From Neobacillus kokaensis (GTDB lineage: Bacteria > Bacillota > Bacilli > Bacillales > Cytobacillaceae): DNA of 64,000 bases. The number at the start of each line of letters is the position of its first letter. Position 1 is the first letter of the stretch. This document shows, piece after piece, positions 46,248 to 55,172 of this stretch. Made by a program: the position numbers and the translations under genes. The notes beneath the pieces were generated by a model. It saw nothing but the letters and a program-made list of their open reading frames with translations, made no database searches and was not told the DNA's origin. The stretch is from the NCBI RefSeq assembly GCF_014656545.1, contig NZ_BNDS01000001.1, forward strand, positions 189,190 through 253,189, written 5' to 3'.

Positions 46248-46276
46248 GCACTCATTTTATATGGGTGCTTTTTTCT
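46248..46276 (+). terminator. yneF terminator
   Basis: AAGCACTC and GGGTGCTT arms with a T-run. Confidence 0.85.
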
Positions 46277-46411
46277 TGGAATAAAACTTGTGTCTTAATC
46301 TTTATTATTTTACAAATATTTGTTAAAATGAAACTTCGAGAACCTAAATGTTTAATCATATTTAACTTTTAAGTGCTAAAAAGACTTCAAATGTGTTTTG
46401 GGGGCGGATTT

Positions 46412-48160
46412 ATGAAGGTATTTCTACAATTGGGCTGGTTTTTTAAACAGGAGAAAAAGTCGTATATTTCCGGAGTTTTCCTATTGTTGCTCGTCGCATT
46501 GCTTCAGCTCGTTCCGCCAAAAGTAATTGGTTTAATCGCTGACCATGTTAACGAAGGAACGATGACAAGGGGATTGCTTATCAAGTGGATGTTAGTACTT
46601 GTCGTAACTGGGCTGGTCATGTACGTCTTAAGGTATTATTGGCGTATCATGATTTTCGGTTCGGCAGTCAAGCTAAGTAAAATTTTGAGGAATCGTTTGT
46701 ATCATCACTTTACCAATATGTCCCCGGCCTTTTATCAAAAGAGCCGAATTGGAGATTTAATGGCCCATGCAACGAACGACCTGGCAGCTATTCAGCAAAC
46801 GGCAGGGGCTGGGGTGCTGACATTAGTTGATTCTCTGTCAACCGGGGGCTTTGTGATTATTGCTATGGCTTTTACAATTAGCTGGAAATTAACCTTAATT
46901 TGTTTGATCCCCATGCCTTTTATGGCGTTGTTGACCAGTTGGTTTGGGACAATGCTCCATAAAAGTTTTTATAAAGCACAGGAAGCGTTTTCATCCCTTA
47001 ATGACAAAACCCAAGAAAGCATTATGGGGATTAAAGTAATCAAAACGTTCGGACAGGAACAAGAAGATATCGAAGATTTCAGGAAACAATCAGAGGATGT
47101 TGTAAAAAAAAATATGCTCGTCGCAAAAATTGATTCTCTTTATGATCCGACAATTTCGATTATTACGGGCATTTCCTTCTTCTTTGCCATTGTGTTCGGG
47201 GGAAAGTATGTCCTGAACGGGGAATTGACGATCGGACAATTAATCTCATTTACTACCTATCTAGGTTTATTAATTTGGCCAATGCTCGCTTTCGGTTGGT
47301 TGTTTAACATTGTTGAACGCGGCCGTGCTTCCTATGATCGTGTTTCAGGGCTTTTAAGAGAAAAGGTGGACATTACCGATAAGGAAAACGCTTTAGAGAT
47401 TGTTCCATGCGGCGACATTCAATATCGGCTGGCTGAATTTACGTATCCAGGAGAATCACGGCCTGCCCTAAAGGATATCCATTTTAACCTTACTAGAGGA
47501 GAAACACTTGGAATTGTAGGGAAGACTGGTTCGGGAAAAACAACATTATTGAAGCTATTAATTCGAGAATTTGAAGGGTACCAAGGGGAGATTCTGTTTG
47601 GAGGCGCTAGAATCCTAGACTATAAACTAAATAAATTACGGGAAGCAATTGGATATGTGCCGCAGGATCACTTTTTATTCTCCGCTAATGTAGCTGAAAA
47701 CATTGCGTTCGCGAATCCAAACGCTGCAGCTCATGAGGTTGAACATGCGGCAAGGTTAGCCAATATTCATGATGATATTTTGCAGTTTACACATGGCTAT
47801 AATACAGTTGTTGGGGAGCGGGGCGTTTCCCTATCCGGTGGTCAAAAGCAAAGAATTTCGATTGCCCGGGCACTCCTCTTGAATCCAGAGGTTCTAATTC
47901 TTGATGATTCTCTGTCGGCAGTTGATGCGAAAACTGAAGAGGCCATCCTTTCCTCCTTGAAACAAAACCGTGAGGGGAAAACAACCTTTATTACTTCTCA
48001 CCGTCTAAGTGCCATTCAGCATGCGAACCAAATTATTGTCTTGGAGGATGGCCGGATTATTGAGAAAGGAACACATGAGGAACTGATGAAAGCAGGCGGT
48101 TGGTACAAAAAAATGTATTTACACCAGCAGCTTGAAGAACTCGTTGAGCATGGAGGATAA
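46412..48160 (+). CDS. Heterodimeric multidrug-type ABC exporter, subunit with degenerate site
   Basis: A 582-residue half-transporter (six membrane helices then ATPase). Walker A is GKTGSGKT and the signature LSGGQKQR, but Walker B ends LILDDSLSAVD, so the catalytic Glu is Asp. That is the mark of the non-consensus half of heterodimers such as BmrC (YheI) and YknU/YfiB. GGGGCGG precedes ATG 46412. The next gene, 4 bases downstream, is the other half. Substrate unknown. Confidence 0.9.
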   Translation: MKVFLQLGWFFKQEKKSYISGVFLLLLVALLQLVPPKVIGLIADHVNEGTMTRGLLIKWMLVLVVTGLVMYVLRYYWRIMIFGSAVKLSKILRNRLYHHFTNMSPAFYQKSRIGDLMAHATNDLAAIQQTAGAGVLTLVDSLSTGGFVIIAMAFTISWKLTLICLIPMPFMALLTSWFGTMLHKSFYKAQEAFSSLNDKTQESIMGIKVIKTFGQEQEDIEDFRKQSEDVVKKNMLVAKIDSLYDPTISIITGISFFFAIVFGGKYVLNGELTIGQLISFTTYLGLLIWPMLAFGWLFNIVERGRASYDRVSGLLREKVDITDKENALEIVPCGDIQYRLAEFTYPGESRPALKDIHFNLTRGETLGIVGKTGSGKTTLLKLLIREFEGYQGEILFGGARILDYKLNKLREAIGYVPQDHFLFSANVAENIAFANPNAAAHEVEHAARLANIHDDILQFTHGYNTVVGERGVSLSGGQKQRISIARALLLNPEVLILDDSLSAVDAKTEEAILSSLKQNREGKTTFITSHRLSAIQHANQIIVLEDGRIIEKGTHEELMKAGGWYKKMYLHQQLEELVEHGG

Positions 48161-48164
48161 TGAA

Positions 48165-49958
48165 ATGGAAGAAAAAATAGAGCTTTCAGGTCGTGAGCAA
48201 AGAAAGGTTTTATTTCGTCTGCTTTCTTATACAAAGCCACATAAAAGAATGATTACTTGGGCCTTTCTCCTGCTGCTATTAACAACGATTGGGGATATTA
48301 TTCTGCCGATTTTAGTTAAAATCTTTATAGATGACTACTTACAGCCCGGCAAATTGGAATTTAAGCCATTGCTTTTTCTTGGGTCCACTTATATGACCAT
48401 TCAAATTGTTAAATCAGTCCTGTTATTTTTTCAGCAAGTAAAATTTCAGGAAATCGCATTATATATTATTCAGCAGTTAAGAATTGATATTTTTTCAAAA
48501 GTGCAGGCGCTTGGTTTAAAATATTTTGATAAAACGCCTGCCGGCAGTATCGTGTCACGAGTCACTAATGATACTGAAGCTATCAAAGAAATGTTTGTTA
48601 CGGTTATTTCCACGTTTATTCAAAGCGGGTTTTTGCTAACAGGGATCTTCATTACCATGTTTATATTGAATGTAAAATTGGCGTTCTTTTGTGTTATTAT
48701 CGTTCCAATCTTAATCTTTGTCATCGTGTTATATCGAAAAATGAGCTCCAAATTTTATCTTGATATGCGTGAAAGGCTCAGCCAGCTGAATGCGAAACTC
48801 AGCGAATCGCTTCAAGGTATGTCCATCATCCAAGTGTTCCGTCAAGAAAAACGTCTGCGTAAAGAGTTTGGTAATATAAATGAGAAACATTATGATGCCG
48901 GCATGAAAAATATCAAAATTGATGGTCTATTATTAAGACCAGCGATTGATTTAATTTATATTTTTGCATTAATTATTGTATTAAGTTATTTTGGAATAAC
49001 GTCATTAACGTATTCCATTCAAATTGGGGTAATTTATGCGTTTATCAATTACCTCGATCGAGTTTTTGAACCAGTGAATCAGATGATGATGCGTCTTTCC
49101 TTGTTTCAGCAGTCGATTGTTGCTGGATCGCGAGTGTTCAAATTATTAGATGAACAGCAGCTCGCACCTTGTCAGAATGAAGAGCAGCCTCAATCCATTG
49201 CTGAGGGGAAAATTGAATTCAAGAATATAAGCTTTTCCTATGATGGGAAACGAGATGTGTTAAAAAATATTTCATTTACTGCGAATCCCGGAGAAACAGT
49301 TGCGCTCGTTGGCCATACTGGCAGCGGCAAGAGTTCAATCATTAATTTGATGATGCGCTTTTACGAATTTGAACGTGGTGATATCCTCATTGATGGACAA
49401 TCGATACGCGATTTCTCAAAGAATGGACTTAGAAAGAAAATGGGCTTAGTTTTACAGGATCCATTTTTGTTCTATGGGACTGTTAAAGATAATATCCGCC
49501 TCCATAACAGCCATATGACAGATCGGGTAGTGGAAGAGGCTGCTAGGTTTGTTCAAGCCCATACCTTTATTGAACGTCTGGATGATGGTTATGATCATAA
49601 GGTGGTTGAGCGCGGTTCTACCTTTTCAAGCGGGCAGCGCCAATTGATTGCTTTCGCCAGGACAATTGCTGCCAATCCTAAAATCTTAGTTCTCGACGAG
49701 GCAACCGCTAATATTGATACTGAAACAGAAGAAGCAATTCAAACTGCTTTAGCAAACATGCGGAAAGGCAGAACTACGATTGCAATTGCTCATCGTTTAT
49801 CCACGATTCAGGATGCGGAATTAATTCTTGTTTTGCATAAGGGTGAAATTGTCGAGCGTGGGACGCATCAAGAACTATTGGCACATGGCGGTTTATATCA
49901 TAAAATGTTTCTCCTCCAGAATGGGGCAGCAGAGCGCCTGGAGGATGTGGTCAACTAA
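48165..49958 (+). CDS. Heterodimeric multidrug-type ABC exporter, catalytic subunit
   Basis: A 597-residue half-transporter with canonical Walker A GHTGSGKSS, Walker B ILVLDEATANID and H-loop AHRLSTIQ; the signature is FSSGQRQ. Together with the upstream gene it makes a transporter with one consensus ATP site. GGAGGATA precedes ATG 48165. It resembles YknV/YfiC and is shorter than BmrD (YheH). Confidence 0.9.
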   Translation: MEEKIELSGREQRKVLFRLLSYTKPHKRMITWAFLLLLLTTIGDIILPILVKIFIDDYLQPGKLEFKPLLFLGSTYMTIQIVKSVLLFFQQVKFQEIALYIIQQLRIDIFSKVQALGLKYFDKTPAGSIVSRVTNDTEAIKEMFVTVISTFIQSGFLLTGIFITMFILNVKLAFFCVIIVPILIFVIVLYRKMSSKFYLDMRERLSQLNAKLSESLQGMSIIQVFRQEKRLRKEFGNINEKHYDAGMKNIKIDGLLLRPAIDLIYIFALIIVLSYFGITSLTYSIQIGVIYAFINYLDRVFEPVNQMMMRLSLFQQSIVAGSRVFKLLDEQQLAPCQNEEQPQSIAEGKIEFKNISFSYDGKRDVLKNISFTANPGETVALVGHTGSGKSSIINLMMRFYEFERGDILIDGQSIRDFSKNGLRKKMGLVLQDPFLFYGTVKDNIRLHNSHMTDRVVEEAARFVQAHTFIERLDDGYDHKVVERGSTFSSGQRQLIAFARTIAANPKILVLDEATANIDTETEEAIQTALANMRKGRTTIAIAHRLSTIQDAELILVLHKGEIVERGTHQELLAHGGLYHKMFLLQNGAAERLEDVVN

Positions 49959-49963
49959 AGCGA

Positions 49964-49993
49964 AAAAGCCTGGGATTCAAAGACCAGGCTTTT
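49964..49993 (+). terminator. ABC exporter terminator
   Basis: AAAAGCCTGG and CCAGGCTTTT, a perfect 10-bp stem. Confidence 0.9.
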
Positions 49994-50033
49994 ATCATTT
50001 ATCATGATTTGTTGTTCTGAACTTGTCCGGCTA

Positions 50034-50216
50034 CTAATAGGATGTAGAAGGGACCCTTTTAATATATTTTCGATTATATTCATTTAATAGTTGGTCTAGC
50101 TCTTGACTACAGCGGATGGCAACGGAGGATGTTAAGCCGTTTGTATTAGCAGCTTTAATTAATTCAGCACGTTTTTTTTCGATTAGGGCAACTAATTCTG
50201 TTTTGATCACGGCCAA
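50034..50216 (-). CDS. ynzD: Spo0E-family aspartyl-phosphate phosphatase
   Basis: A 60-residue two-helix protein with the Spo0E motif SQELDQLLNEY (37-47). Proteins of this family dephosphorylate Spo0A and delay sporulation. The place beside ccdA matches B. subtilis ynzD. It is transcribed opposite to its neighbours. Confidence 0.88.
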   Translation of the reverse strand: MAVIKTELVALIEKKRAELIKAANTNGLTSSVAIRCSQELDQLLNEYNRKYIKRVPSTSY

Positions 50217-50446
50217 TGTCCTTTCCGGATAGATTTCAAAACTTTGGTGTAGATAGACATAATTTGACTTTTATCGTTATTTTACTAGTATAACCTAAGA
50301 TGTAAATTTTTTCAAAGGTCTTTGTGAAGAAATTATCTAAGTACTATAGGTTTTTGTTGGTCACAAAATATTCAAGTTTATTCAATATCATTCAAGTGAA
50401 AGTTTTGTTAGAATGAAAGGGTATCGACTATGGTAGGAGTGTTAAT

Positions 50447-51154
50447 ATGTCTGATGTAAATATATTTTTAGCATTAGGGGCAGGATTTTTGAGTTTTATC
50501 TCACCTTGCTGTTTACCCCTATATCCAGCGTTTTTATCTTACATAACGGGTATGTCTGTTGATGAATTAAAAACTGAAAATGCGATGCTGCAAAAACGCA
50601 GTTTGTTGCACACTATATTTTTCCTGATTGGATTTTCAGTCATTTTTATCGCAATGGGATTTGGAACATCATTTATAGGAAGTTTCTTTAGGGAATATAA
50701 GGATTTAATTCGGCAGCTTGGCGGTATTTTTATTATTTTCTTTGGTTTAGTTATAGTTGGAATTTTAAAACCTGATTTTATGATGAAGGATCGCCGCTTC
50801 GAATTTAAAAACCGTCCATCTGGTTACATCGGCTCAGCCCTAATTGGTATGGCATTTTCAGCAGGATGGACACCGTGTACAGGTCCTATTCTAGCGGTAG
50901 TCCTTACGCTTGCTGCGTCAAATCCGGGATCGGGTCTTGTTTACATGATTGCCTATGTATTAGGTTTTGCAATTCCTTTCCTAATTTTATCATTCTTTAT
51001 CGGCCGGATGAAATGGATTAGAAAGCACAGCGTGAAAATCATGAAAATTGGCGGCTATATTATGATCGTGATGGGGATTGTGTTGTTCTTTGACTGGATG
51101 ACAAGGATTATTTCTATCTTTCAAACGTTTTTTGGGGATTTCACTGGATTTTAA
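50447..51154 (+). CDS. ccdA: Cytochrome c biogenesis thiol-disulfide transporter CcdA
   Basis: A 235-residue protein with six membrane helices. The redox Cys pair lies in [10 protein letters not shown] (Cys21) and AGWTPCTGP. It moves reducing power across the membrane for cytochrome c and spore maturation. GGTAGGAG precedes the ATG. A CheY-like yneI, next to ccdA in B. subtilis, is absent here. Confidence 0.95.
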   Translation: MSDVNIFLALGAGFLSFISPCCLPLYPAFLSYITGMSVDELKTENAMLQKRSLLHTIFFLIGFSVIFIAMGFGTSFIGSFFREYKDLIRQLGGIFIIFFGLVIVGILKPDFMMKDRRFEFKNRPSGYIGSALIGMAFSAGWTPCTGPILAVVLTLAASNPGSGLVYMIAYVLGFAIPFLILSFFIGRMKWIRKHSVKIMKIGGYIMIVMGIVLFFDWMTRIISIFQTFFGDFTGF

Positions 51155-51207
51155 TTGTTATTTCAAGGATACTAGATTGAAGGTTATTCTTTAATCTCAA
51201 TTAATGG

Positions 51208-51243
51208 CCATTTAACAATTAGTTTAAATGGTTTTTCCTTTTT
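51208..51243 (+). terminator. ccdA terminator
   Basis: CCATTTAA and TTAAATGG arms followed by a T-rich run. Confidence 0.7.
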
Positions 51244-51366
51244 TTGTATCTAGTTCCTTGTTGGATGTAAATTTGGGAATAGAATTGAGTAAAATTTTTT
51301 CTCATTTTCACTGCTTTTACAGTATAATGAGTAACGTAAATATGTTGATAAGGGAAGAATGAATCC

Positions 51367-51846
51367 ATGAACTATGTTGTTGTTTCTTCAATTGGTGCAG
51401 TATTAATGGGTATTTTCGCTCTGTTTGTTCGAATGAAGGCAGCGAAGAAACCAACAAGTGGAAAAAAGATCTTATTACCGCCAGTCTTTATGTCAAGCGG
51501 GGCGCTAATGTATATTGTGCCGCAGTTTAGGTTAACGCCAATGGAAATTCTTGAAGCTGTGGTTGTAGGTATGGTGTTTTCCATTTTACTAATTAAAACC
51601 TCGAAGTTTGAAATTCGTGATAATGATATTTATTTAAAACGGTCAAAGGCTTTTATTTTCATTTTAGTTGGGTTACTAGTTGTCCGTCTGGTGGCTAAGA
51701 CGATCTTAAGCAGTACGATTGACTTCGGACAATTAAGCGGTATGTTCTTCCTGCTGGCCTTCAGCATGATTGTGCCATGGCGAATTGCCATGTACCGTTC
51801 ATATATGAAACTATATAAAGAGCTTCATGGGATAAAGCTTGTATAA
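51367..51846 (+). CDS. ccdC: Cytochrome c biogenesis protein CcdC
   Basis: A 159-residue protein with about four membrane helices, similar to B. subtilis YneJ/CcdC. Function in cytochrome c maturation is not defined. GGGAAG precedes the ATG. It has its own terminator. Confidence 0.92.
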   Translation: MNYVVVSSIGAVLMGIFALFVRMKAAKKPTSGKKILLPPVFMSSGALMYIVPQFRLTPMEILEAVVVGMVFSILLIKTSKFEIRDNDIYLKRSKAFIFILVGLLVVRLVAKTILSSTIDFGQLSGMFFLLAFSMIVPWRIAMYRSYMKLYKELHGIKLV

Positions 51847-51852
51847 ATGGGG

Positions 51853-51884
51853 AAACACTGATCATTTCGGTCGGTGTTTTTTGT
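51853..51884 (+). terminator. ccdC terminator
   Basis: AACACTGA and TCGGTGTT arms with a T-run. Confidence 0.8.
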
Positions 51885-52092
51885 CTTAATGTGCACATGC
51901 AGGTGAAAATTTGAGTGGGATGTTTACATAGAGAGGTTGGATGACCTTTACTCGGAGAAAAATAGACTGAGCTCGCACATTGAGGTGACGATAAGGCACA
52001 GGTATATAAAAATGCAAAACTGAATACCTAGAACTTATAAGATTTCACTTATGTCGTTCAAACGGAGAAAAAATTTGCCTTTAATTATACAA

Positions 52093-52119
52093 AAAACCGT
52101 CCTGAGAAAAGGACGGTTT
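52093..52119 (-). terminator. yneK terminator
   Basis: AAACCGTCC and GGACGGTTT arms at the end of yneK; the T-run is on the minus strand. Confidence 0.88.
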
Positions 52120-52546
52120 AAAACAAATGCTCATAAGGAGTAACATCAATTTTATTCTCAAAAAGCTTTTTACGTAAAAATTTATGATCCCGTTTTGGTG
52201 TAGCCTGAATATACCCGCGGATCACTAGATCTTCCGTAATTTTAGTGGATTTTTCTTTCAAGGCAATCTCCCCAATTTTTCCGGCGATTTTATGCCTGGC
52301 CACATCGCGGAAGAGTTCAGGTACAGGGCTGACTAAATCCTCCAGCAGATCTTTTTCCTCCTGCCCCCATAAATGGCGGGATTCATTCACATAATGCTCT
52401 TCCCAATCCATTACCGATTTGCCGTCTTCCTTTGGCATCTTCTTCAAAAATTTTCGAAACATAAAATAGCCGCCAATCGCCATCATACCTGCGAGAAAGA
52501 CAACCCAAAATAGAATAAACCATAAAAACCAACCATGCAGCATCAA
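52118..52546 (-). CDS. yneK: DUF2621 membrane protein YneK
   Basis: A 142-residue protein with an N-terminal membrane helix (about 8-32) and a cytoplasmic domain with conserved WEEHYVNESRHLW and FRDVARHKIAGKIGEIAL. The order ccdA-ccdC-yneK is conserved in bacilli. Start is ATG 52546 or 52543; function unknown. Confidence 0.92.
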   Translation of the reverse strand: MMLHGWFLWFILFWVVFLAGMMAIGGYFMFRKFLKKMPKEDGKSVMDWEEHYVNESRHLWGQEEKDLLEDLVSPVPELFRDVARHKIAGKIGEIALKEKSTKITEDLVIRGYIQATPKRDHKFLRKKLFENKIDVTPYEHLF

Positions 52547-52756
52547 TTCTCACCTACAAAACACAAGTATTTCATCTTATAATTATAGTCTTTTTAAAGA
52601 CGAAAAGACAAGTAAAGATCTGTAATAGAAAATATTGAAAAAGTTGTCGAATTATTGACAATACAGGCGTTTTTATTGATAAATACTATATTCCATTGTA
52701 ATATAGGGATTGCAATAACAAATTAAACAAGTTTAAGCTTAAAAAATATACTACAC

Positions 52757-52853
52757 GGGGCTGGATGGGGTACTGGTGTCCTCCACAGTCTTCAAAACTG
52801 CTTGAGACCTGCGTGCCAGGTCTGGTGGGTTCGATTCCCACGCAGTCCCGCCA
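52757..52853 (+). tRNA. selC: Selenocysteine tRNA (anticodon TCA)
   Basis: 97 nt including an encoded CCA. The anticodon arm is CAGT-CTTCAAA-ACTG with anticodon TCA, the extra arm is long (AGACCTG...CAGGTCT), and the acceptor stem is extended (GGGGCTG with CAGTCCC), which together identify tRNA-Sec. The T arm is GTGGG-TTCGATT-CCCAC. Implies selenoprotein synthesis (selA, selB, selD elsewhere). Confidence 0.92.
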
Positions 52854-53323
52854 AGTCAGTCATATCAAGGGCTTATGAGGCGTTTTTAGAATTTGAGAAT
52901 AGAAGGTTTTTCTGACCTAGAAGGATACGTAAAAATTACATAAGTGGACACCAAATGGACGCATGGCCAAACTTACATATTATTTACTTAATGAGCTGCT
53001 CAAACTGCTGGGCAGCTTCTTTTTGTATGTTCTCCCAAAACGTGTGAGCAATTCAACTTTTTATAGTTTTTGGTGGAGTTACCGCCTCTGCCACATTTCT
53101 GGCTAAGAATTGTTCGGAAAATTAACTTGTGCCTGACACCAAAAGACTGACTTATCCAGAATGCCTTGAGAAATGAGAGTGTGTACCTTAAAAATACCAA
53201 CCAGATAAAAGCTGTCCTGTTTAAAAAATATTGAAATTGCCAAAGCGATAAAAAAATGAATGTTTCATTCCTCCTCAGGGCGGGTAGCTAAAATAAGGAC
53301 AACTAATCATAGGAGGAATTTCA
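52854..53323. other. 470-base gap after tRNA-Sec
   Basis: No gene is recognised. Near 52944-52970 is GTGGACACCAAATGGACGC, which resembles arm-type integrase sites, so this may be scar of an insertion beside the tRNA. The sigma-B promoter of the next gene lies at its right end. Confidence 0.5.
53262..53287 (+). promoter_or_regulatory. Sigma-B promoter
   Basis: GTTTCA (53262-53267), 14-base spacer, GGGTAG (53282-53287) fits the general-stress sigma-B consensus GTTTAA-N12-15-GGGWAW. Confidence 0.75.
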
Positions 53324-53764
53324 ATGTACGAACATGAAAAGCATTTGGTGGGAGTTTACGATACTGAACAAGCTGTTATTCAGGCGGTAGAAGATTTAAA
53401 ACAACAGGGTTATGCTTCCGAAGATATTTCAGTTATCGGGAAAGACACAGACGTTGTTAAAGACATTAATGATACTACTGGTACGACAACTGAAAAAAGT
53501 GCACTTACTGGAGCTGCAACAGGTGGGGCACTTGGTGGAGTATTAGGATTGCTTGCAGGCGTAGGTGCCCTTGCTATACCAGGTATCGGACCTATTGTAG
53601 CGGCTGGGCCAATAGCTGCTACCCTGACAGGGGCGGCCGCCGGAGCAGGTGTAGGTGGCTTGGCAGGAGTTTTAATTGGACTAGGAATTCCTGAAGATGA
53701 GGCAGACCGTTACGAGGGCTATGTAAAAGAAGGTAAATTCCTTGTTGTGGTGGAACGCCGATAA
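53324..53764 (+). CDS. General stress protein with glycine zipper (YflT/GsiB-neighbour type)
   Basis: A 146-residue protein. An N-terminal alpha/beta region (LVGVYDTEQAVIQAVEDLKQQGYASEDISVIGKD) is followed by a Gly/Ala-rich membrane-seeking zipper (about 63-125) and a short tail. This is the layout of the YflT/general stress 17M family in bacilli. ATAGGAGG precedes the ATG and a sigma-B promoter lies upstream. Exact function is unknown. Confidence 0.85.
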   Translation: MYEHEKHLVGVYDTEQAVIQAVEDLKQQGYASEDISVIGKDTDVVKDINDTTGTTTEKSALTGAATGGALGGVLGLLAGVGALAIPGIGPIVAAGPIAATLTGAAAGAGVGGLAGVLIGLGIPEDEADRYEGYVKEGKFLVVVERR

Positions 53765-53799
53765 AACCGTCTACGTGAAGGACGAGGGGGGATACAAGT

Positions 53800-53985
53800 A
53801 TGAATCAAAACGATACAGACGTAACCATAAGATCAAATGATCCATACAATACTCCGGTCACTCCGTTGAATCAAACAAATACGAACTTTAGACAACAGAG
53901 AATTTTAAGGATTGAAGTGAAAAGGGTACTTGTCTCCAAACTGGAGACGGTACCCTTTTTCATTGTATCAAGTGTAGGAAACTAA
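53800..53985 (+). CDS. Short ORF, probably a truncated stress-gene remnant
   Basis: 61 codons starting MNQNDTDVTIRSND with CGAGGGGG ahead. The last third runs through a terminator hairpin (53925-53961), so the natural C-terminus is doubtful. It may be the 5' end of a decayed second stress gene. Confidence 0.35.
   Translation: MNQNDTDVTIRSNDPYNTPVTPLNQTNTNFRQQRILRIEVKRVLVSKLETVPFFIVSSVGN
53923..53963 (+). terminator. Terminator of the stress operon
   Basis: GGGTACTTGTCTCCA and TGGAGACGGTACCC arms with a T-run. Confidence 0.85.
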
Positions 53986-54277
53986 CTTTGTTTTCTTGAA
54001 CGGAATATGACCTCCCTGCAAAACAACTCAAAAGAGTTGAACAACAAGTTAAAGAAGTTCTCTACACAATACCTCTTTGTAAAAAAACGACTCAAGATCA
54101 AGGGAATAAGTATGCTTTTACTGCATCCGTGTTTTGAAAATGGAAAATCGGGTAACTTATAAATATCGGAAAACATGGCTTTTGTTTTCCAGATTTGGCA
54201 GAAGAGGCCTCTTATAGTTTTATATACTGCCTGAGACAGGAAAGTAGATTTACAAACCAAAAAATACGAAAAAGGTG
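53986..54277. other. Gap before the Tad operon
   Basis: No supported gene; only short open frames without ribosome binding sites. The Tad promoter follows. Confidence 0.5.
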
Positions 54278-54306
54278 TTGACATGCTTAGACAGCTTCAC
54301 CAAAAT
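54278..54306 (+). promoter_or_regulatory. Promoter of the Tad pilus operon
   Basis: TTGACA at 54278-54283 and CAAAAT at 54301-54306 (17-bp spacer). Transcription would start about 45 bases before the riboswitch. Confidence 0.55.
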
Positions 54307-54352
54307 CATTTTTTGTGAATGAAAAATATCGGTTTTGTAGAATATTGTAAAA

Positions 54353-54437
54353 TCCCGATAATAGCAAACCTGGTGAAAACCAGCGACGCAAAGCTACAGG
54401 GACTAAAGCGTTAGACGCCAAGTCAGCCAGCTGCCGA
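54353..54437 (+). ncRNA. Cyclic di-GMP-I (GEMM) riboswitch
   Basis: The conserved core is present: AGCAAACC, a CTGG-TGAAAA-CCAG hairpin with GNRA-type loop, GACGCAAAGC, an AGGGACTAAAG segment, then a second arm ACGCCAAGTCAGCC-AGCTGCCG. A strong terminator starts 22 bases later. So c-di-GMP should decide read-through into the pilus operon. Confidence 0.9.
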
Positions 54438-54459
54438 AAGATGGGAACATGAGTTAATA

Positions 54460-54495
54460 CACCCCCGCCTTCGGTAAAAGGCGGGGGTGATTTTA
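54460..54495 (+). terminator. Riboswitch expression-platform terminator
   Basis: CACCCCCGCC and GGCGGGGGTG form a perfect 10-bp stem followed by ATTTTATT. It lies between the aptamer and the first gene. Confidence 0.88.
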
Positions 54496-54527
54496 TTAAG
54501 AATCTATCATTTAAGGAGGTGAGACGC

Positions 54528-54872
54528 GTGCAATTGGTCTGCCGCGATAATGGAAAAACGATTGCCGATTCTATTGAACCTGCTGTTACGTTTTTTGCAA
54601 GATTGAAAGGTTTGATGTTCCGGCGGCAATTATCCATCGGCGGCGGTTTGTATCTGCACCCATGTAAAGCTATTCACACGTTTTTTATGAAATTTCCAAT
54701 TGATGTTCTGTATTTGGACAAGGATTGGAAGGTAGTTGGATTGGAAGAACAGTTAGAATCCGGGAGAGTCGGAAAGATATTTCCAAATATAACTTCCGTC
54801 ATTGAACTTAAGAGTGGAAGCATTAAGAAAAAGGGAATTCAGGAAGGACAAACCCTGGAACTATTAAAATAA
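54528..54872 (+). CDS. DUF192 family protein, first gene of the Tad operon
   Basis: A 114-residue DUF192 protein (FFARLKGLMFRRQL, HPCKAIHTFFMKFPIDVLYLDKDWKVVGLEE). No signal peptide is evident. GTG 54528 has AAGGAGGTGA 6 bases ahead and is preferred over GTG 54519. DUF192 genes often accompany Tad/type II secretion operons; the biochemical role is unknown. Confidence 0.88.
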   Translation: MQLVCRDNGKTIADSIEPAVTFFARLKGLMFRRQLSIGGGLYLHPCKAIHTFFMKFPIDVLYLDKDWKVVGLEEQLESGRVGKIFPNITSVIELKSGSIKKKGIQEGQTLELLK

Positions 54873-54900
54873 AAGAATCACGATAAATGGAGGGATGATC

Positions 54901-55098
54901 ATGAATGAAAATATTAAGGAAAAACTAAAGGAATTGTTATCAGCAGAGGAAGGACAAGGGATGACTGAATACGGGTTAATCTTAGGTTTGATTGCACTTG
55001 CGGCCGTAGGAGCTATGATCGCCTTTGGAGATAAAATCAGTGCACTGTTCGAAAAAGTTACTGGTAAATTACCTGGTGATACTACACCTCCTGAGTAA
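54901..55098 (+). CDS. flp: Class III (Flp) prepilin
   Basis: A 65-residue pilin. A charged leader ends in EEGQGMTEYGLILGL. Cleavage after Gly18 would leave Glu at +5 and Tyr at +6 as in Flp pilins, followed by a hydrophobic helix and a short Pro/Thr tail. GGAGGGATG precedes ATG 54901. It is followed by a partial terminator that should boost pilin RNA over the downstream genes. Confidence 0.93.
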   Translation: MNENIKEKLKELLSAEEGQGMTEYGLILGLIALAAVGAMIAFGDKISALFEKVTGKLPGDTTPPE

Positions 55099-55103
55099 AT
55101 AAA

Positions 55104-55139
55104 AAAGGCTCTGCGACAATTTGTTGCAGGGCTCTTTTA
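55104..55139 (+). terminator. Attenuating terminator after flp
   Basis: AAGGCTCTGCGACAA and TTGTTGCAGGGCTCTT arms followed by TT; imperfect, so likely leaky. Confidence 0.75.
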
Positions 55140-55172
55140 AAAAGAGACTACAACTGATTAGGAGATAAGTGT

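Noticed and set aside
53128-53144. GTGCCTGACACCAAAA, also present in etfB at 63652
   Set aside because: In etfB it encodes the normal QVPDTKI motif; the second copy is short and probably chance or a small dispersed repeat.
53000-53200. 66-codon minus-strand open frame
   Set aside because: No ribosome binding site, no protein-like composition; it is in a scar-like gap.
54007-54162. 51-codon open frame before the Tad promoter
   Set aside because: Lacks a ribosome binding site and family resemblance; other frames here are equally open.
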